A DNA stretch of 64,000 nt. Source: Segnochrobactrum spirostomi (GTDB lineage: Bacteria; Pseudomonadota; Alphaproteobacteria; Rhizobiales; Segnochrobactraceae). How positions within the stretch are numbered: position 1 is the first letter of the stretch; each line of letters starts with the position of its first letter. The stretch is taken from contig NZ_VWNA01000002.1 of assembly GCF_009600605.1 (NCBI RefSeq), positions 248,001 through 312,000 on the forward strand, read 5' to 3'. The notes beneath the pieces were generated by a model, which ran no database searches, was not told where the DNA came from, and saw only the letters and a program-made list of their open reading frames with translations. A program made the translations under genes and the position numbers. Shown in pieces: positions 8,376-16,751 of this stretch.

Positions 8376-9359
8376 ATGCCGGCAAGGTCTTCGCGTCTTG
8401 TATCGATCGTGACGGGCGTCGCGGCGCTTCTTGCGACCTCACTCTCCGCGCAGGCCGGCACGATCCGGCTGGGCATGACGACGTGGGTGGGCTACGGCCC
8501 GCTCTTCCTCGCCCGCGATCTCGGCTACTTCAAGGATGCGGGGCTCGACGTCGAGCTGAAGACGATCGAGGAGAGCTCGATCTACATGGCCGCGATCGCC
8601 TCCGGTGAACTCGACGGCATGGCCTCGACCGTCGACGAGATCATGAAGTGGCGCCGGCCGGACTTCTGCTTCAAGTCCGTCGTCGCCCTCGACGACAGCC
8701 ACGGCGGCGACGGCGTGCTCGCGACGAGCGACACCAAGACCTTCGCCGACATCAAGGGCAAGGACGTCGCCCTCAACGAGGGCTCGGTTTCCGAATTCTG
8801 GTTCAACCTGCTCTTGACCAAGAACGGAATGAAGGCCGAGGACGTCAACATCGTCAACATGACGGCCGACGATGCGGCCGCGGCCTTCATCGGCGGGCGC
8901 GTTCCCGTCGCGGTGACCTGGGAGCCGCACCTGACCGAGGTGCGCAAATCCGGCAAGGGCCAGGTCCTGGTCGATTCCAGCACCACGCCGGGCGCCATCG
9001 TCGACACCGTCTCGCTCACCTGTTCCTTCATCGAGAAGCATCCCGACGAGGTGAAGGCCTTCGTCGGCGCCTATTACAAGGCGATCGACTATCTCGTCGC
9101 CAATCCCGACAAGGCGTACGCCATCATGGCCAAGGGTGTCGGCGGTTATCTCGCCGATCCGAAGGATTTCGCCGACGCGGCGAAGGGCGTGAACTTCTAC
9201 GACAAGGCGCGCAACAAGGAATTCTTCGGCACGCCGACCTCCGGTCAATTGTTCGACCTCATCGCTCTCGCGAACAAGGTGTGGATCGCCAAGGGCGCGA
9301 TGAAATCCCCGGTCGAATACAAGGACCTGGTCGATGCGTCCTTCATCGGCGCGCCCTGA
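8376..9359 (+). CDS. ABC transporter periplasmic substrate-binding protein (NMT1/SsuA-like)
   Basis: The 327-residue product begins with a Sec signal peptide (MPARSSRLVSIVTGVAALLA..., cleavage probably after AQA near residue 28). The mature protein starts GTIRLGMTTWVGYGPLFLARDLGYF, typical of NMT1/THI5-like and SsuA/TauA binding proteins. It would capture the substrate in the periplasm for the permease and ATPase encoded next. The ATG at 8376 is chosen for its AGGGA upstream and correctly placed signal peptide; longer frames upstream are not supported. Members of this group bind sulphonates, pyrimidines, aromatics or other small organics, so the ligand is open. Confidence 0.92.
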   Translation: MPARSSRLVSIVTGVAALLATSLSAQAGTIRLGMTTWVGYGPLFLARDLGYFKDAGLDVELKTIEESSIYMAAIASGELDGMASTVDEIMKWRRPDFCFKSVVALDDSHGGDGVLATSDTKTFADIKGKDVALNEGSVSEFWFNLLLTKNGMKAEDVNIVNMTADDAAAAFIGGRVPVAVTWEPHLTEVRKSGKGQVLVDSSTTPGAIVDTVSLTCSFIEKHPDEVKAFVGAYYKAIDYLVANPDKAYAIMAKGVGGYLADPKDFADAAKGVNFYDKARNKEFFGTPTSGQLFDLIALANKVWIAKGAMKSPVEYKDLVDASFIGAP

Positions 9360-9455
9360 GTGTCCGGCGCGGCGATCTCCCGGTCCCTCCGCGCGCGGCG
9401 TGCCGCCGCGGCGGAGGGCGCCTCCGGCGCTACCCGCGGATCTCATGAAGATGGG

Positions 9456-10268
9456 ATGAATTCCATGAGTGAGCCGCGTGCGCGTTGGATCCGACTGACG
9501 ACGCCGTTCCGTGCCGTCTCGCCGGCGACCGTGATCACCGCCGGCGTCGCGGTCTGGGTGATCGTGATGGGCGCCTGGCTGGCGATCACCTCCGGCGGGG
9601 TGGTCTCCTCGATGTTCCTGCCGTCGCCCCAGGCGGTGGCGAGCGCGGCGGTGCGGCTCGCCGCGGACGGCACCCTGTTCCGCCATATCGGCGCGAGCCT
9701 CCAGGTGGTTCTGCTCGGCTTCGTGATCTCGTCGGTGCTCGCCGTGCCGGTCGGGCTCGTCATGGGCAGCTACGCCCCGGTCCAGGTGATGCTGGAACCG
9801 CTCGTGAACTTCATCCGCTACCTGCCGGTCACCTCGTTCGTGCCGCTGCTCATCCTGTGGATCGGCATCGGCATCGAGCAGCGGGTGATGGTGATCTTCC
9901 TCGGCACCTTCTTCCAGCAGATCGTGATGATCGCGGATTCCGCGCGGATGGTCCCGCGCGATCTCGTCAACGCCTCCTACACGCTCGGCACCAAGCGCCG
10001 CGAAGTCGTCTGGCACATCATCTTCCCCTCGGCGCTGCCGGTCATCCTCGACACACTCAGGGTCACGCTCGGCTGGGCCTGGTCCTATGTCGTCGTGGCC
10101 GAGATGGTCGCCGCCTCCTCGGGCCTCGGCTACATCACCATCAAGGCCATGCGCGGCTTCCAGGTCGATGTGATCTTCCTCGCGGTCGCGTGCATCGGCC
10201 TGCTCGGGCTCGCCTCCGATCTCATCTTCCGCGCGCTTCGCAAGGGATTGGCCCCATGGTCGACCTGA
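9456..10268 (+). CDS. ABC transporter permease (SsuC/TauC-like)
   Basis: The 270-residue protein has about six membrane segments and the binding-protein-dependent transport motif for ATPase contact around NASYTLGTKRREVVWHIIFPSALP (EAA-loop equivalent). It forms the inner-membrane channel for the adjacent binding protein and ATPase. Start 9456 is used; an in-frame ATG at 9465 is nearly as good because no strong ribosome site separates them. Its 3' end overlaps the ATPase start by 13 bases, implying coupled translation. Confidence 0.9.
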   Translation: MNSMSEPRARWIRLTTPFRAVSPATVITAGVAVWVIVMGAWLAITSGGVVSSMFLPSPQAVASAAVRLAADGTLFRHIGASLQVVLLGFVISSVLAVPVGLVMGSYAPVQVMLEPLVNFIRYLPVTSFVPLLILWIGIGIEQRVMVIFLGTFFQQIVMIADSARMVPRDLVNASYTLGTKRREVVWHIIFPSALPVILDTLRVTLGWAWSYVVVAEMVAASSGLGYITIKAMRGFQVDVIFLAVACIGLLGLASDLIFRALRKGLAPWST

Positions 10269-11092
10269 ACGCCGCCCTCCGACCGGCGGACGCCGGGAGC
10301 CTTCAGCCGACGGCCGCTCGCCCGCCGGCCCGGCTTCAGATCGCCGACGTGTCGCTGCAATATGGCGGCAAGACGCCGACGCTCGCGATCGACAACGTCT
10401 CGCTCGAGGTCGCCAACAACGAATTCTGCGTCATCGTCGGCCCCTCCGGCTGCGGCAAGTCGAGCCTGCTCTATCTCGTTGCGGGCCTGACCGACGTGAC
10501 CTCGGGCACCATCCGGGTCGATGGCCGCCCGGTTCACGAGCCGGGGTCCGATCGCGGCATGGTGTTCCAGGGCTACACGCTGTTTCCGTGGCTTACCGTG
10601 CGGAGCAACGTCGAGTTCGGCCCCCGCCGCAAGGGGCTGCCCAAGGCCGAATACCGCGCCATCGCCGACCACTTCCTGGAGGAGGTCGGCCTCACCGCCT
10701 TCGCCGACAGCTATCCGGCGGCGCTGTCGGGCGGCATGAAGCAGCGTGTCGCCATCGCCCGCGCACTCGCCAACGATCCGAGCGCGCTCCTGATGGACGA
10801 ACCCTTCGGCGCCCTCGACAGCCAGACCCGCACGGTGATGCAGAAGCTGCTGCTCCGGGTCTGGGAGCACACCCAGAAGACCGTCCTGTTCGTCACCCAC
10901 GACATCGACGAGGCGATCCTGCTCGGCGACCGCGTGGTGGTGATGACGGCGCGCCCCGGCAAGATCAAGGCCGAGGTGCCGGTGCCGTTCGCCCGGCCGC
11001 GATCGATCTCGCTCGTTCTCGAGCCGGAGTTCATCGCCCTGAAGAAGCGGATCCTCGGTCTCCTCCACGACGAGATCGACGAGACGCATTGA
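10256..11092 (+). CDS. ABC transporter ATP-binding protein (SsuB/TauB-like)
   Basis: The 278-residue ATPase has a Walker A GPSGCGKSS, Q-loop VFQGYTLFPW, signature LSGGMKQRVAIARAL, Walker B LLMDEPFGALD and switch His in VTHDIDEA. About 28 non-conserved N-terminal residues precede the core domain. It energises the importer. It begins inside the permease gene (13-base overlap). The same family serves sulphonate, taurine, nitrate and pyrimidine uptake. Confidence 0.93.
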   Translation: MVDLNAALRPADAGSLQPTAARPPARLQIADVSLQYGGKTPTLAIDNVSLEVANNEFCVIVGPSGCGKSSLLYLVAGLTDVTSGTIRVDGRPVHEPGSDRGMVFQGYTLFPWLTVRSNVEFGPRRKGLPKAEYRAIADHFLEEVGLTAFADSYPAALSGGMKQRVAIARALANDPSALLMDEPFGALDSQTRTVMQKLLLRVWEHTQKTVLFVTHDIDEAILLGDRVVVMTARPGKIKAEVPVPFARPRSISLVLEPEFIALKKRILGLLHDEIDETH

Positions 11093-11112
11093 AGATATCG
11101 CGTCGTCGCTGC

Positions 11113-11127
11113 CTAGGAAAAGCCTAA
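11113..11127 (-). promoter_or_regulatory. LysR-box-like operator, site 4 (upstream of FMO-like gene)
   Basis: The plus strand reads CTAGGAAAAGCCTAA followed by GCAGTCGC; the minus strand reads TTAGGCTTTTCCTAG. It matches the TTMGG-N5-CCKAA pattern with one end base changed. Its centre is 120 bases before the monooxygenase start and its GCA flank points toward that gene (the strand given is only the orientation in which the arms read TTAGG). Confidence 0.55.
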
Positions 11128-11239
11128 GCAGTCGCCGCGGAAAATGAAAATTTCCCGAACTATCGCTCGCGAATAACGTCGGGTCGTCGCCGATCGTCGC
11201 GTCGTGTCGCGCAGGATAGAGAGCTTTCAAGGGGGCGAG

Positions 11240-12463
11240 ATGACCGCGGAAAAGATCAAGACGCTGATCGTCGGCGCCGGCCAGGCGGGGCTGGCCCTCA
11301 GCGAACACCTGGGCAAACGTGGTGAACCCCATCTCATCCTCGAGCGCAACCGGATCGCCGAGCGGTGGCGTTCGGAGCGCTGGGATTCGCTCGTCGCCAA
11401 CGGACCGGCGTGGCACGACCGCTTTCCGACGCTCGAGTTCGCCGATGTCGATCCCGACGGCTTCGCCTCGGCGGGCCGGATCGTGGATTATTTCGAGACC
11501 TTCGCCACGGCGATCGCGGCGCCGATCCGCACCGGGGTCGACGTCCTTTCCGTGAAGGCGAAGGCCGGCGGCGGTTTCGATGTCGAGACGAGTGCCGGAG
11601 CCTTCGAGGCCGAGAACGTCGTGGCGGCGACCGGTCCGTTCCAGAAGCCGATCATTCCGCGCCTGATCCCGGATGAAGCCGGCGTGCTCCAGCTCCATTC
11701 GGCGCATTACCGCAACCCGGCCCAGTTGCCGGCCGGCGCCGTGCTGGTGATCGGCGCCGGCTCGTCGGGCGTGCAGATCGCCGACGAATTGATGCGCTCC
11801 GGTCGGCAGGTCTATCTCGCCGTCGGTCCGCACAACCGGCCGCCGCGGCGCTATCGCGGGCGCGATTTCGTGTGGTGGCTCGGTGCGCTCGGCAAATGGG
11901 ACATGAAGGCCGTCGAGCCGGCGATGGAGCACGTCACCATCGCGGTGAGCGGTGCGCGCGGCGGACACACCGTCGATTTCCGTGCGCTCGCCGCGGGCGG
12001 CATGATCCTGCTCGGGAAGGCCGAACGCTACGCCGACGGGGTCATCAGCTTCGCCCCGGATCTCGCCCGGAACATCGCCCACGGCGATGCGGATTATCTC
12101 TCCGTGCTCGACGAGGCTGACGCCTACATTGCGCGGAATGGGCTCGATTTCCCGGAGGAGCCGGAGGCCCGGGTGATCCTCCCCGATCCGCCGTGCATGG
12201 CGGATCCGCTCCTCTCCCTCGATCTGGCGCGCGCCGGCGTGAGCACGGTCGTGTGGGCGACGGGCTACCAGCTCGATTTCGGTTGGCTTGAGGTTCCGGC
12301 CTTCGATGACCAGGGCAATCCGCGCCATCAATGCGGGGTGGCCGACGTGCCGGGGCTCTATTTCCTCGGCCTCGCCTGGCTGTCCCGGCGCGCCTCGCCC
12401 TTCATCTGGGGCGTCTGGCACGACGCCGCCTATCTCGCCGAGCACATCGGTTCGAAAGGGTGA
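11240..12463 (+). CDS. FAD-dependent monooxygenase (FMO/CzcO-like)
   Basis: The 407-residue protein has two dinucleotide-binding motifs, VGAGQAGLALSEHL at the N-terminus for FAD and VIGAGSSGVQIADEL near residue 168 for NADPH. It also has the ATGY motif late in the sequence (VVWATGYQLDF). This is the layout of flavin-containing monooxygenases that hydroxylate N or S atoms. GGGGG lies about five bases before the start. A LysR-box-like site 120 bases upstream suggests it belongs to the same regulon as the TMADH-like genes, although it lies after the ABC operon. It could oxygenate the imported compound; no substrate can be assigned. Confidence 0.88.
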   Translation: MTAEKIKTLIVGAGQAGLALSEHLGKRGEPHLILERNRIAERWRSERWDSLVANGPAWHDRFPTLEFADVDPDGFASAGRIVDYFETFATAIAAPIRTGVDVLSVKAKAGGGFDVETSAGAFEAENVVAATGPFQKPIIPRLIPDEAGVLQLHSAHYRNPAQLPAGAVLVIGAGSSGVQIADELMRSGRQVYLAVGPHNRPPRRYRGRDFVWWLGALGKWDMKAVEPAMEHVTIAVSGARGGHTVDFRALAAGGMILLGKAERYADGVISFAPDLARNIAHGDADYLSVLDEADAYIARNGLDFPEEPEARVILPDPPCMADPLLSLDLARAGVSTVVWATGYQLDFGWLEVPAFDDQGNPRHQCGVADVPGLYFLGLAWLSRRASPFIWGVWHDAAYLAEHIGSKG

Positions 12464-12493
12464 TGCCGGGCGCGAGCGGTCCGTCCGTCCGCG

Positions 12494-13426
12494 TCACGGG
12501 AGCGGACGCTTGAACCTGACATAGACGCGCTGCCCCACGAGAAAGGCGCCGTCGGCCTTCAGGGAGACGATGCAATCGGCGACGCGCACGTCGACCCGGT
12601 CGGCCACGCTCTCGCTGGAGCGGCGCGTGTCGAGGAATTGCCCCATGCGGAGCACGCGGCCGACCGTCGTCACGTGCTCGTCGCTCTCCGACACGATGTC
12701 GGCTTCGAGCCCGGGCTTGATCTGGCGCACGAACTGCTCCTGGATCTCTGCCCGCACCACCAGCGGTGCGTTCGGCATGATCACGAACAGTTCCGTCATG
12801 GCCGCGGCGGAAATCGTGTCTCCGGGCTTCACCGTCCGACGCACCACCTCGCCGTCCAAAGCGGCGCGAATCTGGCGCTGGTCGAGTTCGAGCCGGGCGC
12901 TCGCGAGCTTGGCTGCGGCAACCGCGGCACCCGCTTTGGCGAGGCGAACGTCGGCCGTCGCGCCGGCGAGCCCCGCCTCGGCGTCGTCGAGCGCTTGAGG
13001 CGTGACGGCCTGCGCCTTGGCGGCGCGGCGCAGCCGGTCCACCTGGCGCGCGAGGCCGTCGTGCTTGGCTTGCGCCGCCTGGAGCCGCGCCTGGGCTTCG
13101 CTCTGCTCCGCCGCGGCGGCTTGCACCGCGATGTCTGCGGCGCGCTCGTCGAGGACCGCGAGCACCTCTCCGTCCTTGACCTGCTGTCCCTCCGCGACCC
13201 GGACCTCGCGAACGATCCTGTCATGGGCGGCGAGGATGCGGGACAGCCCGCCTTCCACCTCCACCCGTCCGCGGGCCGCGGCGATGACCTGCGACTGGGC
13301 CAGCACGGCGGCCGGGTCCGGTTCGCTGGCGGCGGGCGAGAGGAGAGCCGCCAGGCCAGTTCCGAGGCCGACGAGCAAAAGCAGGCCCAGCGATCCGGCA
13401 GCAATCACGTTCCGTGTGCGCGTCAT
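12494..13426 (-). CDS. HlyD-family periplasmic adaptor (membrane fusion protein)
   Basis: The 310-residue protein has one N-terminal membrane segment (about 8-30) and a split lipoyl domain (IVREVRVAEGQQVKDGEVLAVLDERAA, later ALDGEVVRRTVKPGDTI). A long Ala/Gln-rich coiled coil lies between them (about 100-190). It links an inner-membrane exporter to an outer-membrane channel. It follows the ABC ATPase by 14 bases on the same strand, so it is the last gene of the exporter operon. Exported substrate is unknown. Confidence 0.88.
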   Translation of the reverse strand: MTRTRNVIAAGSLGLLLLVGLGTGLAALLSPAASEPDPAAVLAQSQVIAAARGRVEVEGGLSRILAAHDRIVREVRVAEGQQVKDGEVLAVLDERAADIAVQAAAAEQSEAQARLQAAQAKHDGLARQVDRLRRAAKAQAVTPQALDDAEAGLAGATADVRLAKAGAAVAAAKLASARLELDQRQIRAALDGEVVRRTVKPGDTISAAAMTELFVIMPNAPLVVRAEIQEQFVRQIKPGLEADIVSESDEHVTTVGRVLRMGQFLDTRRSSESVADRVDVRVADCIVSLKADGAFLVGQRVYVRFKRPLP

Positions 13427-13440
13427 GTGAGGTCCATGGG

Positions 13441-14091
13441 TCAGGAAGGAGACGGGCGACGGTCGCGCAAGAGCCGGCCGTCCTCCATCTCCAGAACGCG
13501 ATCGGCGCGGGCGATCAGGCGCGGATCATGGGACACGCAGGCCACCACGGCGCCGGTGGCGTGGGCGATCCGCCGCAACAGCGCCGTGACAGTCGCGCCG
13601 TTGGTGCTGTCGAGGGCGCTGGTGGGCTCGTCGGCGAACAACAGGGCCGGCCGCTTGACGACGGCGCGGGCAATGGCAACGCGCTGCTTCTCGCCGCCGG
13701 AGAGTTCCGCCGGCCGCAGGTGCCGGCGCCGCCACAGGCCCACCATTTCCAAGGCTTCGCCGGCATATTGGATCGCCTGATCCTGCGGCACCTTCAGATA
13801 ATCGAGGGCGATCTGCACCTGCTCCAGGGCGGTGAGGGCGGGGAACAGATTGAACCCCTGGAAGACGAAGCCGCAATGTTCCAGGCGGAACGCATCGCGC
13901 TCGGCATCGCTGAGGCCGCTCAATTCCACGCCAAGGGCATGCACGCTGCCGCTGTCGGGGCGGGTCAGTCCGCTCATGAGCGAGAGCAGGGTGCTCTTGC
14001 CGCACCCGGACGGCCCGATGATGAGCGAGAGCTCACCCGACCACAGGTCGAGCGAGACGTCGCGCAGGGCATCCGTGCGGATGTTCTGCAC
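13441..14091 (-). CDS. ABC exporter ATPase (LolD/MacB-type), 5' end probably frameshifted
   Basis: The readable frame has Walker A GPSGCGKST, Q-loop VFQGFNLFP, signature LSGGEKQRVAIARA, Walker B LLFADEPTSALD and switch His VSHD, so the core is intact. The only in-frame start is a GTG at 14091, which cuts off the usual first strand. An ATG at 14134, three bases after the permease stop, opens MDANLSARA. It would join LAKSYTVQNIRTD if the GC dinucleotide tract at 14108-14119 were two bases longer. The natural start is therefore probably 14134 with a -2 slip. This may be a real lesion, slippage or assembly error. Confidence 0.82.
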   Translation of the reverse strand: MQNIRTDALRDVSLDLWSGELSLIIGPSGCGKSTLLSLMSGLTRPDSGSVHALGVELSGLSDAERDAFRLEHCGFVFQGFNLFPALTALEQVQIALDYLKVPQDQAIQYAGEALEMVGLWRRRHLRPAELSGGEKQRVAIARAVVKRPALLFADEPTSALDSTNGATVTALLRRIAHATGAVVACVSHDPRLIARADRVLEMEDGRLLRDRRPSPS

Positions 14092-14137
14092 CGTGTAGGA
14101 TTTGGCCAGCGCGCGCGCTCAGGTTCGCGTCCATGGT

Positions 14138-15271
14138 TCAGCGCAGCAGAGCGGCGGGGTCGGCGTGGCGCAGCCGGCGCAGAGCGAGCAGGCCGGCCAC
14201 CAAAGCCACGGACAGCACAACCGCGGCGGAGAACACCATCATGCTCGCCCGCAGCTCGAACGGGATCTTGTTGAGCTTCGCCAAGACCGCCGTCAGAAGG
14301 CTGCAGACGAGGCCAATCGTGAGGCCCGCCGCAGCGACCCAGCCGGATTGCTCGATGACGATCCTGCGCAACGCGGGAGACGAGACGCCGAGCGCCCGCA
14401 GGGTGGCATATTGGGTGATGGAGGCGGCCACGGCTCCCATCAGCGTCTGGCTGGTGATGAGCGTGCCCACCAGCATGGCGATGATGGTGGCGAAGACGAA
14501 GCCGATGCCGGCGCCGGATTCGAGGAGCCAATAGCGCACCGACCGGCTCGCGAGGTCCGAGGCGGTCCACACCTCGAAGCGGTTGCTCCTCGAGATGGCG
14601 GCCAAGTCTTCGTGCACGGCGGCGATGTAACGGGGCTCGACGGTCTTGGCGAGGTAATAGGTCACGCTGTCGGAGGCGGCGAGCGTGGGGTCGAGCATCC
14701 GGACCGTGCTCAGCGAGGCCACCACGTTGACGCCGCCCATGGCGCGCAGGTTGCGGGTGGCGCCGACCACCCGGACCAGATGGCCGTTGATCTCGGCTTT
14801 CTGGCCGACGTCGGTGACGAGCTTGTCGAGGTCGGACTCGTCCACCAGCACGGCGCCCGGCTCCTGGAGCAGCGCGCGCAAATCCGGCGGCACCGCGTTC
14901 ATGAGGCCGAGCCCGTCGATGCGTGGGGAAATGCCCACCAGCGTGACGCTGGTGCCGCCGCCCCGGGCGCCGCGCCAATCGCCGTTGCCGAGCAGCAGGG
15001 GTTCCACCCGGCCGATGCGCGGATCCATGTAGAGGTTCGCGGCGATGCCGGGATCGATGGACCGCCCGAGATCCGCGCTTTGCGTGCCGGGAAAGCCGAT
15101 CCAGAGATCGGCCCCGGACTGGGTGACGTAGAGCGCGTTGGCGCTCACGATGCCGAGCAGCAGCGCGCCTTGGACGACCATGAGGATGCCGGAGAAGGCG
15201 ACGGAAATGGTGGCCGGCAGGAAGCGGCGCCATTCGTAGACGAGGATTCGGCGGGCGAGAGGCACGGCCAT
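14138..15271 (-). CDS. ABC exporter permease (FtsX/MacB-like)
   Basis: The 377-residue protein has a first membrane segment near residue 20, a periplasmic domain of about 220 residues, and three C-terminal membrane segments with the FtsX-like loop (QYATLRALGVSSPALRRIVIEQ). This is the topology of MacB/LolC-type mechanotransmission permeases. Its start overlaps the stop of the outer-membrane lipoprotein gene by one base (TGATG), so translation is probably coupled. It would work with the ATPase and HlyD adaptor downstream to export a small molecule or lipid. Confidence 0.87.
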   Translation of the reverse strand: MAVPLARRILVYEWRRFLPATISVAFSGILMVVQGALLLGIVSANALYVTQSGADLWIGFPGTQSADLGRSIDPGIAANLYMDPRIGRVEPLLLGNGDWRGARGGGTSVTLVGISPRIDGLGLMNAVPPDLRALLQEPGAVLVDESDLDKLVTDVGQKAEINGHLVRVVGATRNLRAMGGVNVVASLSTVRMLDPTLAASDSVTYYLAKTVEPRYIAAVHEDLAAISRSNRFEVWTASDLASRSVRYWLLESGAGIGFVFATIIAMLVGTLITSQTLMGAVAASITQYATLRALGVSSPALRRIVIEQSGWVAAAGLTIGLVCSLLTAVLAKLNKIPFELRASMMVFSAAVVLSVALVAGLLALRRLRHADPAALLR

Positions 15272-16736
15272 CAGGGCCTCCCTGCGGTCGGGGCGGGGGA
15301 CGAAGCGGCCCCGCCGAGGGCCATGTAGAGCGCCGCGAGCGACAGCGCCTCGGTCTCGCGCGCCGCGACCAGGCGGCGGCGGCGCTCGAGCACGGCGGCG
15401 TCCGCGTCCGCCGCGCGGCCGAGATCCGCCAATCCCTCCCGTTGCAGCACGCGCATCTCGCGCACCTTGCGCTCGGACGCCTCCAGGGCGCTGCGTTGCT
15501 CGGCGGTGGCCGTGCGGCTCGCCCGCCAATTGGCTTGGGCTGTGACCGCCTCTTGATAGGCATGGAGCACGCTCTCGCGATAAGCGGCGACCGCTTCGTC
15601 GTAGAGTGCTTGCCGGGCACTCACGGCCGCCTGCCGGCGGCCATAATCGAGCAGGGGGATTTCGATCGCCGGCCCCCGGCGACGCCGAAGGCCGTGGAGG
15701 TGAAGGGGGCGCCGACACCGATGCTCCCGAGGAGGCGCAGGCGCGGGTAGAGGCCCGCCTGGGCGATGCCCACTTCCGCGGCCGCCTGGAGCACCTTCTG
15801 TTCCGCCGCGCGCACGTCCGGCCGGGCCCGCAGGAGGTCGGCGGGGCGGCTCGTCCGAGGCGCTTGGGTCGATTGCGGCTGTGCGCCGCTCCGGCTCAAG
15901 GCGGCGTCGGGAGTGGACGTTCCGAGCAGGGTGGCGATCTGCTGTTGCAGCCCCTTGGCGCGCGCCGCGAGAGCGGCCTGTTCGCCCCCCAGCTCGGCCA
16001 GCGCCGCGGTCAGGTCCGCCTCGGCGGCGGGGGTCGCAAGGCCGGATTGCACCAGGACGCGGGTGGCCTCCATGCGCTGGCGCTGGGTGGCGATCAGCGC
16101 CGCGACGATGGCCTGCTGCTGCTGCACTGCGCGCAGGCTGATGTAGGCGCTGGCGACTTCCGCGGTCATCGCGACGCGCACCGCCTCGAGATCCGCGGTG
16201 AGCATCGCCTGTCCCGCATCGGCGGCACGGGCGGTATTGTCCGACAGGCCGAACAGGCCCACGTCCCAGCTCATATCGTATCCCGCCATCAGAGGCCGAC
16301 GCAGCGGGTCGTCGTTCTCGGTCTTGGGCGTCGCCGCGATGGCGGTGCCGCCGGCGCCGACGGTGGGCAGAAACAGGGATTGCGCCGCGGAAGCCTGGGC
16401 GCGGCCGGCGGCAAGCCGAGCCCGCGCCTGGGCGAGGGTCAGATTGTTCGCCGCCGCCCGCTCCACCAAGCGGTCGAGGGTGGGGTCGCGGAAGCTGTGC
16501 CACCAGCCCGTGAGGTCACGCCGGACGACGGGCGCCCCGGAATCGGCCTCGGCATAGGCGGACGGAAGGGAGGGAGGATCGGTGCCGCCGAGATCGGACG
16601 AGGCGCAGCCTGCGAGGAGGAGGACCGCACCCAGAAGCGCGGGGCCGGCTTGGACCACCGACCACGGCTGCGATCGCAAGTGATCGCCCCCCGAATCCGC
16701 CGAACCGAGCCGCGTGCGCTTTGGCACAGACCACAT
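15271..16736 (-). pseudogene. NodT-type outer-membrane efflux lipoprotein, interrupted by a frameshift
   Basis: Two frames together make one TolC/NodT-type lipoprotein. The 5' frame (16736 to about 15675) carries the lipobox LLAGC, the GWWHSFRDPTLDRLVERA start and the RPADLLRARPDVRAAEQ motif. The 3' frame continues GPAIEIPLLDYGRRQAAVSAR to the stop at 15271. The break falls at five C's on the plus strand (15673-15677), where six would restore the frame. A TTG at 16679 with a GGGGGG ribosome site gives a more usual 25-residue lipoprotein signal than the ATG at 16736. It is the outer-membrane exit of the exporter. Annotated as broken, but a single-base assembly error is equally possible. Confidence 0.8.
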
Positions 16737-16751
16737 GAACGCCCGTTCCCC

